A stretch of DNA of 41,886 nucleotides, taken from contig CAWKEY010000048.1 of the NCBI GenBank assembly GCA_963848675.1, positions 1 to 41,886 of the forward strand, written 5' to 3'. The notes under the pieces are model-generated. The model was not told the origin of the DNA. It searched no databases and saw only the letters and a program-made list of their open reading frames with translations. Every line of letters begins with the position of its first letter. The stretch's first letter is position 1. Source of the stretch: CAWKEY01 sp963848675. GTDB lineage: Bacteria; Pseudomonadota; Gammaproteobacteria; Methylococcales; Methylomonadaceae. The position numbers and the translations under genes were made by a program. Positions 16,155-25,600 of the stretch are shown one piece after another.

Positions 16155-16175
16155 GTGATCCGTTTTTCGGATCAC
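16155..16175 (+). terminator. Hairpin terminator candidate
   Basis: GTGATCCG and CGGATCAC form an 8-bp perfect stem around TTTTT, seven bases after the propeller gene's stop codon. The T-run is in the loop rather than after the stem, so this is a weak intrinsic terminator or an RNA-stabilising structure. Confidence 0.5.
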
Positions 16176-16316
16176 ATTGATTAAGTATTTGTAAAACATA
16201 CAAAGCTGAACCAGTGAACGTAAACTTTGTTTTATTTGGTTGCATGATAAAGTTAGGATGAGAGCAACCTTTACTATTCTATTTTGGAGAAGACCATGTT
16301 AACAAAAGAAGATTTA

Positions 16317-17202
16317 GAACGTGTTTTAAAAGTCTCCAAATTAGTTGAACCCTTGGTAAAATAGGCGTATTTCAATCTTTTATGGCTAAAAAAGACGCTC
16401 TAGTAAAAAACGCTATCCAACTGATCTGAACAAAAGACGTTGGGACATAATTAAAGGATTGCTGCCAGATGCTCGGCCAGGTGGGCGCCCGCGGACAACC
16501 TCATTACGGCGCGTAGTGAATGCCATTTTGTATGTGCTGCGTTCGGGATGTTCATGGCGATTATTGCCACACTATTCGTTTCCACCTTGGGAAACGGTAT
16601 ACGGCTATTTTCGACAGTGGACCAAAAAAGGCCTTTGGCAACAACTACACGACAGCTTGCGCGCCGATGTTCGCCGCAAAGCGGGACGGCACAAACATCC
16701 AACGGCGGCCAGTCTGGATAGTCAAAGCGTTAAAACGACGGCCTTGGCTGGCGAAAAAGGCTATGATGCTGGCAAAAAGATTCAAGGACGTAAACGTCAT
16801 ATATTGGTCGATACCCTGGGCTTATTGCTGGTTGTTGTGGTGACGGCCGCTTCGGTTCAGGATCGTGATGGTGCCAAGCTTGTTTTACAACGGCTGACAG
16901 GTAGTTGTAAAAAGCTACGCAAAATATGGGTAGACGGCGGCTATCGAGGCGCTTTGTTGGCCTGGGTTTGCGAACATTTTCGATTTGTATTCGATGTGGT
17001 ATTACGTTCAGATGATGTTAAAGGGTTCAAGTTATTGCCCCGTCGATGGGTCGTTGAAAGAACTTTCGCATGGCTTTATCGATACCGTCGCTTGAGTAAG
17101 GATTATGAAGTGCTCCCTGAATCTAGCGAGGCTTTCATCTATATCGCCATGATCAATTTGATGCTGCGCAGACTCGATGGATGAGACTTTTAAAACACGT
17201 TC
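16317..17202 (+). mobile_element. IS5-family insertion sequence (IS427/ISL2-like)
   Basis: 886 bp. The left end GAACGTGTTTTAAAAGTCTC is repeated inverted at the right end (GAGACTTTTAAAACACGTTC). A three-base target duplication, TTA, is present at 16314-16316 and 17203-17205, as expected for this group. One transposase gene lies inside. Insertion disrupted a small gene. Confidence 0.9.
16459..17184 (+). CDS. IS5-family transposase
   Basis: A 241-residue frame with the N-terminal DUF4096-type region (NAILYVLRSGCSWRLLP) and the DDE domain: first Asp in ASLDSQSVK, second in IWVDGGYRG, Glu in WVVERTFAWLYRYRR. Protein-like sequence extends about 20 codons upstream in the same frame (KKRYPTDLNKRRWDIIKGLL), but without an ATG before a stop at about 16387. 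Either a GTG/TTG start, a programmed frameshift from the ATG at 16383, or a lost start is implied; activity is therefore uncertain. Confidence 0.85.
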   Translation: MLPDARPGGRPRTTSLRRVVNAILYVLRSGCSWRLLPHYSFPPWETVYGYFRQWTKKGLWQQLHDSLRADVRRKAGRHKHPTAASLDSQSVKTTALAGEKGYDAGKKIQGRKRHILVDTLGLLLVVVVTAASVQDRDGAKLVLQRLTGSCKKLRKIWVDGGYRGALLAWVCEHFRFVFDVVLRSDDVKGFKLLPRRWVVERTFAWLYRYRRLSKDYEVLPESSEAFIYIAMINLMLRRLDG

Positions 17203-17500
17203 TTAGATTTTTTATTAAGAATGACAGACTATTTTAATGGAAAATGGGAAGACCCAGAGTGGGGTAAAAGACCCATCAATCAAGTTTCAATATCATTAAG
17301 CGCTCATAAAATGGCTAATGGAATTTCAGATAATGAAGCTCGCAGCAAAATACAAAGTGGTATTGAAAAGGTAATGGCTGATGCTGCGCAAAAAGTAGTT
17401 AAAAATACTGTTTGAGTTAGATGAAATTAATGTGTCAAGCGAGCGCTAATGATTGAGCAATGCATTAACGATAGGGTAATGAGCAGCATTTGAGTCGTAA

Positions 17501-18306
17501 TTATTCAGACCCCTTAACAAGGGGCAGCTTTGGAAGCGGCAGCCCAGTCCGCTGACTGTGAATCACCGCGGCCAAATAAATCCAGGGGGATTGCTGCCTT
17601 TTACGGCAGGTTTCGATAATGCTGATTAAGATGGCAAAAACTCGTGTGCCTTGTTCGGTGCGCGTGCCATAGCTGATCCTTCTTAATATCACCCAATGCC
17701 GTAAAGCACGCTCCGCTTCGTTGTTGGTCAACGGCAAATGAGGGTATTGCACGACCCGAAAGATCGCCGTCCAGTCATTGAGCATTTCGGTCGCGAGCGC
17801 CTGTGCCTTTTTATGCGGCCGTGTTTGCATGTGCTTACACAGGCGCTGGTAGGCTGCCAGCTGGCTTTGATAGGTTTCCGTTAACGGCGTATCGGGCGGA
17901 TGATCACGTGCTTCACGAATGGCCGCCATGAGCATGCCTAAGCATTCCCGCGTGCGTTTTCCAAAGTCGCGCGCCTCGGTGTCGAGGCTCTCTTCGAGGC
18001 CTTGCGCTTTGCGCAGCAAATGCGCCCAGCAGCGCACGCGATTCTGGTATTTGCGATAAACCTGATAGCCATCGCTCATTAACCAGCCAGCATAGGCCTG
18101 GCCTAAAATGTTTTCAATCAGTTCCGATGAACGGTAAGCAATCCAGTAGGCGGTGACGCTGTTCGTGCTGAACACCCATAACCACAGGAACGTGCTTAAT
18201 TCCATCCAGGAGGTTTCATCCACATGCAGGAGTTGACTGTCAACCACGGCCTGGATTAGTTCGTCTTCTATCGGCAATACGGCGGCACCACTCTCATGCA
18301 GGGTAT
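17501..18306 (-). pseudogene. IS66-family transposase, C-terminal remnant
   Basis: The C-terminal 270 or so residues of an IS66 TnpC-type transposase: HVDETSW and MSDGYQVY carry the two Asp residues, and NNEAERALRHWVI carries the Glu, followed by the family tail (RISYGTRTEQGTRVFAILIS). The N-terminal zinc-finger half is missing because the frame is replaced by MITE-B at 18307. IS66 accessory genes are absent. A possible end of the element is near 17432. Not functional alone. Confidence 0.85.
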
Positions 18307-18530
18307 TGGCTATTTTTGCCCATCCCCTCGAAAGGGGCAATATTATGCATTTCTAATATTTTATGTTATTGATATTTATTGTAATTCAGGCTCTTTCTGC
18401 AAAAAGAATTAAGTTTTGTCCGACTGAACCAAATCGAATGGTTAGTATCGTAAGTAATTGAATTAAAAGGTATCTTTATATTAGCTTTTTCTTATTTTTA
18501 CCATTTCGAGGCGTTGGGCAAAAATAGCCA
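18307..18530 (+). repeat. Miniature inverted-repeat element MITE-B, copy 2
   Basis: 224 bp, same orientation as copy 1 with three substitutions. It lies exactly at the fusion of an IS66 transposase remnant (left) and a Tn3 transposase remnant (right), both truncated at its ends, and has no target duplication. Confidence 0.88.
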
Positions 18531-20641
18531 AATAGCGCCCAACGCGAGCATAAGGAACAGAGTTACGAACAGCAGAGCGCGCGTAACCAATCGTTATCGG
18601 GATTGCTGTCAAGACTCGATAGTGATGTTTTTGATATTTTGCGGCAAATTAGCCGGTTCGCCAACGATGACGGGCTTAATGACAGTGAAAAACTCAATAA
18701 AATTCGTTCATTGCTGCAAGACAGAAAAGAAGATGTGTTTACGGAGTTGAAAACAAGCCTTGAGAGTAACCTGAATCAAGGCGATTATTATGGCGTTTTG
18801 GAAGAACGTTCGCTCCGTTTGCAAAACCAGGTATCCCCTATTATCAAAGTGCTGGATTTCCAAGCGGATGCCAGCTGCATGGCGTTGAAAGACGCCATCG
18901 AGCATTTCAAGTCAAAAAATGGTGTCATTAATCAGACAGCGCCGAGTGCATTCCTTGAGGCGCAAGAAGCTAAAGCCATTCTGTGCGGCGATGACCAAAA
19001 ATTCCGACCCTCGCTGTATAAAGCCTTTTTATTTATGCACACGGCAACTGGCATCAAGTCCGGTGGTTTAAACTTTCAGCACTCCTATAAATATCGTCCT
19101 CTGGATGACTATTTGATCAGTAAGGATCGCTGGCATCGTGACAAAGCGATATTGTTGGAACGGGCAGGACTCACGGAGTTTACTGATCCGCAAAATGTCC
19201 TGCAGGGGCTTGAGAAAAAGCTGTATGAACAATATCAGACCACGAACAGCAATGCCATTACAGGAAAAAACCCGCATTTAAAGTTTAATGAAAATGGCAG
19301 CTTTCGGATTGCGACACCCGCGCTTGATGAGCATGAGAGCGAATCGCTCCAACAGTATTTCCCCGAACGGCGCAACGTGCCGTTAACAGAAGTCCTCGCA
19401 ACCGTTAACCGGCATTGCGGTTTTTTGGATGATCTGCAACATTGGCAGCAGCGCCATACTCGCCGCTCAGTTTCCCAGCGTTCTCTTTATGCCGGTGTGA
19501 TCGGGCTGGGATGCGGAATTGGCACTCGAAAAATGGCGCAAATATCAACCCATATTACCGAAAACGAACTGGAACATGCTGTTAACTGGTGTTTCTCATT
19601 AGAAAATGTCCAGGCAGCCAATGACCGTATTGTGGCAGCTATGGATCAGATGGAACTGCCGAATGTTTACCGGCGCTCACAAAACCAGCTTCATACCTCA
19701 AGCGACGGGCAGAAATTTGAAGTCCGCACCGATTCGCTCAATGCCAATTATTCTTTCAAGTATTTCGGTAAGGAGCAAGGGGCAAGCGCCTATTCCTTCA
19801 TCGATGAGCGAGGGCTACTCTGGCATTCCCTTGTATTCAGTGCTGCAGAGCGGGAAAGCGCCTATGTTATTGATGGCCTGATGCATAATGATGTCGTCAA
19901 AAGCGATATTCATTCAACAGACACGCATGGCTACAGTGAGGTTATTTTTGCGGTTACTCACCCGTTAGGGTTTTCTTATGCCCCACGTATCAAGAACCTT
20001 AAAAAACAAAGCCTCTATATTTTCAAGTCCAGCAAAAACAAGATTCCAGAAAACTGGAAGATTACTCCGGATAAATATGTCAGTGAAGAGATCATAATAG
20101 AGAACTGGGATGATTTTTTACGCCTGGTTACCACGATTAAGCTCAAGGAGGCCACGGCATCCGATATATTCCGCCGATTAAATTCTTATTCCAAGCAACA
20201 TGCCCTTTATAAAGCCATGAAGGCGTTCGGCCAGATCATCAAATCAGTGTTCATACTACGTTATATTGATGACCTGGAATTGCGGCAAGCGATTGAAAAA
20301 CAACTCAACAAGGTCGAACTGGCAAACAAATTCACCCGTGCGGTTGCTGTCGGCAACCCAAGGGAGTTCACTCAAGGTGAAAAAGAAGAGCAAGAAATAG
20401 CCGTTCTTGCAACCGGCTGATTAAAAATGCCGTAATTTACTGGAATTATCTGTACTTGGAGCAAAAACTCAATCGGTTAGAGACCCAAGAAGCCAAAGAT
20501 CAGTTACTGAAAGCGATTACCAGCCATTCTATAATCACCTGGGGACACTTTAATTTCTTGGGCGAATATGATTTTTCAGACGAAAAACTACAGGATTCTG
20601 TAGGAATTCAACCCCCAAAAATACAGCCGAATCTAAGGTAA
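18531..20641 (+). pseudogene. Tn3-family transposase (tnpA) remnant
   Basis: About 700 residues of a Tn3-type TnpA. The frame is open from the MITE-B end (EHKEQSYEQQSARNQ) without an upstream start, so the N-terminal third is missing. The catalytic region is recognisable: SFIDERGLLWHSLVFSAAER, DIHSTDTHGYSEVIFA, LGFSYAPRIKNLKKQSLY and VAVGNPREFTQGEKEEQEIA. A frameshift near 20400 ends the first frame at 20420; the tail LIKNAVIYWNYLYLEQKLNR ... TWGHFNFLGEYDFSD continues in another frame to 20641. The Tn3 terminal repeat follows at 20698. It is dead, but its relatives could mobilise the TIME at 13188. Confidence 0.88.
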
Positions 20642-20644
20642 AGT

Positions 20645-22198
20645 TTGGAAGGGATAAAATTAGCTGAAAATAGGGTTGCAAAAGGGTATGCAAAAAATCC
20701 TATGGTGCGTTACGTACCTTTATGCAGAATAACCCCATCTACTTCCGCACGGCCAATGGCACCACCCCTTCCTCCACCCGATCCTCTACCAGCAATGTTG
20801 GACTGGACAAATAAAAGTGGAGAGAATTTTGTTACCTCAATCAAATCGCAAATAGGATCTTCATGCACTGTATATTCGGCCACAGATGAACTAGAATCCA
20901 GTTTGCTCAAGTCGCGAGTAGTTTCAACAAAGACTGGAATTGATTTAGCAGAAGGAGCAATCTTCATTAGTCCCGAGTCAGGCCTACCCAATTTAGACAC
21001 TATTTCGGCTTTCCTAAAGGATACAGGAATTCCCACCCAAGACTGGTTTCCAGATAATCTTCCCAATGGAAAAAAAGGATGGCAAGAACAAACCTATAGG
21101 ATTACGGGGTGGATGGGATATGATCCAGCGAGTATCGATGATATCAAGACAATCCTTGCGCAATATGGGCCTGTCGTCGCAATCATGAACGTGACATCTA
21201 GCTTTATGTACTATTATCAAGGCGGCATATGGTCTAATTCAACCAATGAATCCACTATCGGTGGCCATCAAGTGCTCATCGTAGGCTATGACGACGACAA
21301 CAAATGCTTTAAAGTCAAGAACAGCTGGGGAAGGGGTTGGGGGGAAAGTAGCAGTATGGTTCACACAAATGGTGACAATGGATTTTTTAGAATTTCTTAT
21401 AGTGAATTCAGAAAAGCACCGGTCGATTTTGCGCATAACCTTTGCATCTATTGGGGATCCTTCGGACCGAAGGTTCCTGCAGGTATTTGGCCCTCTGGAA
21501 AGAAAATCAACAATTCCGATATAACCACAACTGAGCCATCGGCTTGCGTATTCAACAACAAGTTGTATCTCTTCTGGAGGGGTGCTTTAGACCAGAGCAT
21601 GTGGTACAGCGCGTCTAGCGACGGAATCAGTTGGCCTAAGGGGAAGAAGATCAACGACACCGATATCGCTCTAGGGGCTCCCTCGGCCTGCGTCTTCAAC
21701 AACAAACTGTATCTCTTCTGGAGGGGTGCTTTAGACCAGAGCATGTGGTACAGCGCGTCTAGCGATGGGAGTAGCTGGCCTCAAGGGGAAAAGATCAACA
21801 CCTCCGACCGCGCTCTCGGGGCACCCTCGGCGTGCGTTGCCTTCGACAAGCTATATCTGTTCTGGAGAGGCTCTCTAGACGAAAGCATGTGGTACAGCAT
21901 GTCCAGCGATGGAATAAGTTGGCCTCAGGGGAAGATGATCAATTCTACCGACCACGCCCCCGGGACACCCTCGGCGTGTTGCGTTCTGTTTAATAAGATT
22001 TACCTCTTCTGGAGGGGGGCTCGCGACGAGAGCATGTGGTATGGCGCATCGACCGATGGGATTACTTGGTCTCAGGGGAAGAAGATCAACGCGAGCGACA
22101 TCGTCGCAGGGGCACCCTTCGCATGTGCTTTCAACCATAATTATTATCTCTTCTGGAAAGGGGCTCGCGACGAGAGTATTTGGTATAGCGCACTCTGA
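20645..22198 (+). CDS. C1 (papain-like) peptidase with C-terminal propeller-type repeats; 5' end replaced by a transposon end
   Basis: A 517-residue frame. Residues 52-270 are a C1A cysteine peptidase with the complete triad: Cys74 in IGSSCTVYSAT, His208 in GGHQVLIVGYD and Asn226 in VKNSWGRGWGE. The remainder consists of five repeats of about 48 residues, each with PSAC, YLFWRGA, (S)MWY and DGISWPQGKKIN, like PLL-type lectin propellers; a sugar-binding tail is likely. The first 30 residues are translated from the Tn3 terminal repeat, so the original start and any signal peptide are gone; the ATG at 20756 is an alternative start. Expression is doubtful, though all catalytic residues remain. 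Confidence 0.82.
   Translation: MEGIKLAENRVAKGYAKNPMVRYVPLCRITPSTSARPMAPPLPPPDPLPAMLDWTNKSGENFVTSIKSQIGSSCTVYSATDELESSLLKSRVVSTKTGIDLAEGAIFISPESGLPNLDTISAFLKDTGIPTQDWFPDNLPNGKKGWQEQTYRITGWMGYDPASIDDIKTILAQYGPVVAIMNVTSSFMYYYQGGIWSNSTNESTIGGHQVLIVGYDDDNKCFKVKNSWGRGWGESSSMVHTNGDNGFFRISYSEFRKAPVDFAHNLCIYWGSFGPKVPAGIWPSGKKINNSDITTTEPSACVFNNKLYLFWRGALDQSMWYSASSDGISWPKGKKINDTDIALGAPSACVFNNKLYLFWRGALDQSMWYSASSDGSSWPQGEKINTSDRALGAPSACVAFDKLYLFWRGSLDESMWYSMSSDGISWPQGKMINSTDHAPGTPSACCVLFNKIYLFWRGARDESMWYGASTDGITWSQGKKINASDIVAGAPFACAFNHNYYLFWKGARDESIWYSAL
20698..20736 (-). repeat. Tn3-family terminal inverted repeat (right end)
   Basis: Read from 20736 backwards it starts GGGGTTATTCTGCATAAAGG and continues for 38 bases in close agreement with the TIME left end at 13188. 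It follows the degraded tnpA by about 60 bp, the usual arrangement, and marks the point where the transposon entered the peptidase gene. Confidence 0.82.
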
Positions 22199-22266
22199 GG
22201 GCTTAATAACCAGACAAAAGATCGGGAAATGACTTTTATTAGGAGTCCGACATTTCACCGGGTCAA

Positions 22267-22288
22267 CAGAGGCTGTTATTAGCCTCTG
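22267..22288 (+). terminator. Hairpin after the C1 peptidase gene
   Basis: CAGAGGCT and AGCCTCTG form an 8-bp stem around GTTATT, 68 bp after the stop codon, followed by GGTTTCC. No T-run, so termination is only suggested. Confidence 0.4.
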
Positions 22289-22392
22289 GTTTCCACAGAA
22301 CCCAGCATGCGAATTTCCCGCACCTTGCTGATAAATCGACATTATCATTGTTGTCATTAAGTGTCCTCTCACTAGGAAGAGAACAGGTTAAT

Positions 22393-22587
22393 CTAATCCG
22401 CGGCTCTAATATGACCGAAAACCGAAATATGATAATGAAACTTCTTATCTACGTAATATTCACCATCCTCATACGGTTTACCAAGGATAACAACTTGCTT
22501 GTCAGGAGAATCAGGATAAAGTCTGATCCGAATCCTAGCGCCAGGACTGGTATGGAGTAGCTCCAGCGAACTTTCCAGAAGCCACAT
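22393..22587 (-). CDS. Small hypothetical protein downstream of the C25 peptidase gene
   Basis: A 64-residue frame (MWLLESSLELLHTSPGARIR ... HISVFGHIRAAD) whose sequence looks protein-like: beta-rich, with SPDKQVVILGKPYEDGEYY. The frame stays open upstream as far as the end of the C25 gene (NKLGSPWEQLPAK), without an earlier ATG, so it may be the end of a longer, broken gene. It is co-directional with the C25 gene, 56 bp after it. No family recognised. Confidence 0.4.
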   Translation of the reverse strand: MWLLESSLELLHTSPGARIRIRLYPDSPDKQVVILGKPYEDGEYYVDKKFHYHISVFGHIRAAD

Positions 22588-22643
22588 CTTGGCTGGAAGC
22601 TGTTCCCACGGACTACCGAGCTTGTTCCCTATACCGCTAGTGT

Positions 22644-25600
22644 TTATAGTTTCGTCATATTTACATTCACCCCGCCGATCATCTTTCGACCAATGAAGAC
22701 AGTAACGGCGAATTTAGCCTTAGTGTTTTCATGCACCTCGGCCACATCTGGGTCGATGATGACACACGCCTCGCCCTTCCCGCCAGGCGGCAGGATCTGC
22801 GGTTCGGGATGCTGCACCCAGCTTGCCCACAGCCGTTCTTTATTGGGATTACCCGGGGCGATGATCTGGCGCACCTCCAAAAAAACCGGTGTCGCCTTGT
22901 CAGTCGGATTCCACACCGTAAAGCAGACCTTGGCCGGCGAGTGGGCTTCGCCCACGTATAGGTTTTCTTGCCCGTCGATATTCGAAAAGTTGCTATCATT
23001 GGGGTGCTCCAGCGTCACGCTGATGCATACGTGACCAGTGACGTGGGGCTCGAACTCGCCCACCGCCAGTGCTGTGCCTGGGCTAGCCGGCACATTCACC
23101 TGCTTTACCGGGTTAAAAGGCAAGAGTTCCCACGGGCCACCCGCGCCGTAGTTGCACCACCTGAATACGGCTTTCGCCTGATGAGCAGCAAAGGTGGAGT
23201 TGTTGCGCACTACCACATTCACCGAATAGCGCTCTCCCACCACAAGGTTGGATGAGGCCACCGTCGTGCCGTTGCGATCGTAAAGGACGATATCGGGGCT
23301 GTCCCACACCGGATTATCACCGCTAACCAGGCTCCAGGTGGAGGAGTCATACGGGTTGTAAGTCCACAAATCTACCACCTCTTTTTCGTGCACTAAGAAA
23401 CCGGCCACCGCCGAGCGGTCCGAGATTTGTCCGCGGACGAGTATGTTGGCATAGCCGATGGGGAACCCTATGGGGACCTGGAGCTCTTCAGGTGCGTTAC
23501 CTTGGCCAAACTCTCCGGAGGCGTCGGCCACCACCGTATGGACCTGCAACTGCCCACCAAACTGGAACTCGACTGTCTCACCGGGCGAAAAGCCAGCGCC
23601 GCCGATGTGGATCAGATCGCCTTCGATTCCGTCACTTGGGTCCAAGATGTTAATAAAGGCTGGATTCACTGTAATGGCGCCCAAATACGGCCGGTAGCCC
23701 AACAACGTCACGGTGATCTCCAGGTCGCCTTGGACCGCCCCACCGGTCAACTCAATGTGCGCCACACCGTCGATGCCGGTTTCGCGCAATTGGACAATCG
23801 AATTCTCGCGTGTCAACACCACCTTTGCGTTAAGCAGCGGTTGACTGCTGCCCCCATCGAGTACTTTCACGCCAAACCGCTGCGTGCCGTTCGTATTGAT
23901 CGATCGGGGATGTACCACCTTAATGCTGGTGGGCGCCTTGGTCCACACCGGCATTTCGGGGTCGCCAAATAAGTGCTGCATCTCTAGCTCCGCCTTACGG
24001 ATATCCCCCTCGTCCTCGGCCTTGATCATATACAGCTTACTAAAGACCAGGATCTGACCAAAGCGCGGCATGTAAGTGTGTAAGAGGCTAGGCGCTGAAA
24101 ATTTGCTCCAATGGGGCTGAGGGGTAAAATCTGGCCAGATGGCTTTGAACATGCCAAAGACCAGGTAATCGTTCCACCCAGTGTAACTGTTGCGCGTCAT
24201 GGCGATAACTCCTACCGCCCCGGCACCGGCTCGCCGCAGAAAGGAACCCGAAAAACTTTCCGCGTTTGCCGGTTGACCGCCCAGGGTGTCGTCGTCAGTC
24301 TCATTATCAAACCAGCCTGTCTGGCACGTGATGGAAAAGACCAGCGGCGTCAGATGGCTTTGATTAAGGGCGTTGATATCTGCAATATCGAAGCTCGGTT
24401 CATCCCAGCTATCCGGGTTGCCGTGAGCACGGTAGGTTATCAAGAAGTTACCCCGATTTAAGGCCCTTGAAATGGCCGCCGCCCCTCCGTCCCAGGGATA
24501 GTTCGGGTGCTTCAGATCATTAGGCAGGTCGGTGCCATCGTTAAACTCTTTTGGGGTGGTCGCGTGACCGTCTTCTGAGCTGAAGATGCGCTCTACATTA
24601 TAGTTCTTGCTCAAAAGAAAATCGCGAATCGCCTCCAGGTTAGCGATCCAGGGACGCCCTTCCTTACCGTTGCTGTCGATATCGGCAAACAAACCTACCA
24701 GTGAAACGTCGTTATAAAAGCCCGGATGAGCTTCGCCATCCGGCGGTTTTTGCTCATATTCAAGCAGCTTGTCCACCATATCAGTGACCTGCTGTAGCGA
24801 ATCCGCTGGTATGCGGCCTATGAAGATGCTGGGCATATCTCCACCTTCGGGGGTGGTATAATAAAGGTCGGTCTCTATGGGCGGCTGCCAAGCCCCAGAG
24901 TGGGTTTTTTCATCTGGGTGATGCATGCCGGGGAAGGCATTGATTAAATCGGCATCGCCGATGATGAGGATATAGCTGGGTGCCGGAGACCAGGTGCGGT
25001 AGGCCGTGTGAATAAAGGTTTGAATACTGGCCGGAGTATTGCCGCCCTGGATATCCTCCACATTCACCACGCGGGTGGTGTACCCCTTGCGCCGTTTCCA
25101 GTTTGCCCAGCGCAGCACCGGGTTAGTGCTATCTTTGTCAGCATAAAAGCCATTATGCGTGATGATCAGGTAGTGACAGCCCTGGACAAAGTCCTGTCCC
25201 TCCTCGGGAGCCGGTTTCAGTCGATTGGGCTCCTTATAATTGATGACCGCAGCACTGAGGATATCCTCGAAGGGCTGTGACCTTAACCGGTTGGGGACGC
25301 CTCTAATCTGAGCCGGTTTATCATAATTCAGCCGCACTTCGATCATGGAGTGTGTTGTCACCTGCTTGCTGACTGGGTTATATTGGAAGGGGGAAACCTT
25401 CAACCGCAGAACTCGGTGGCCACGAATGACGCCGATATCCCTTGGTGAGACCGTCACCAGTTGGCTGGGGTAAATGGTATCGCTAAGATAGACCTGCTTC
25501 GACTCAGAAAACGGTCGTGTGAACTGTGGCGGTTCTACCGCAGGGAGCTGGGTTGGATAAATAGTGTAACCGGTCAGGGTCTCGCTTTTGACTTCTATTA

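Larger units (their letters stand above)
16296..17415 (+). pseudogene. Small gene split by the IS5-family element
   Basis: Seven codons from the ATG at 16296 (MLTKEDL, with GGAGA just upstream) run into the IS at 16317. After the element and the second TTA, codon 8 onward resumes at 17206 (DFLLRMTDYFNGKWEDPEWG ... QKVVKNTV) and stops at 17415. Removing the IS and one TTA restores an uninterrupted 76-residue frame. The product is small, soluble and amphipathic, ending in a likely helix; no family recognised. The downstream part could still be translated from the ATG at 17221. Confidence 0.8.

Noticed and set aside
23427..23972. 181-codon plus-strand frame inside the C25 gene
   Set aside because: The minus-strand frame has clear domains and the catalytic dyad; this one is a shadow.
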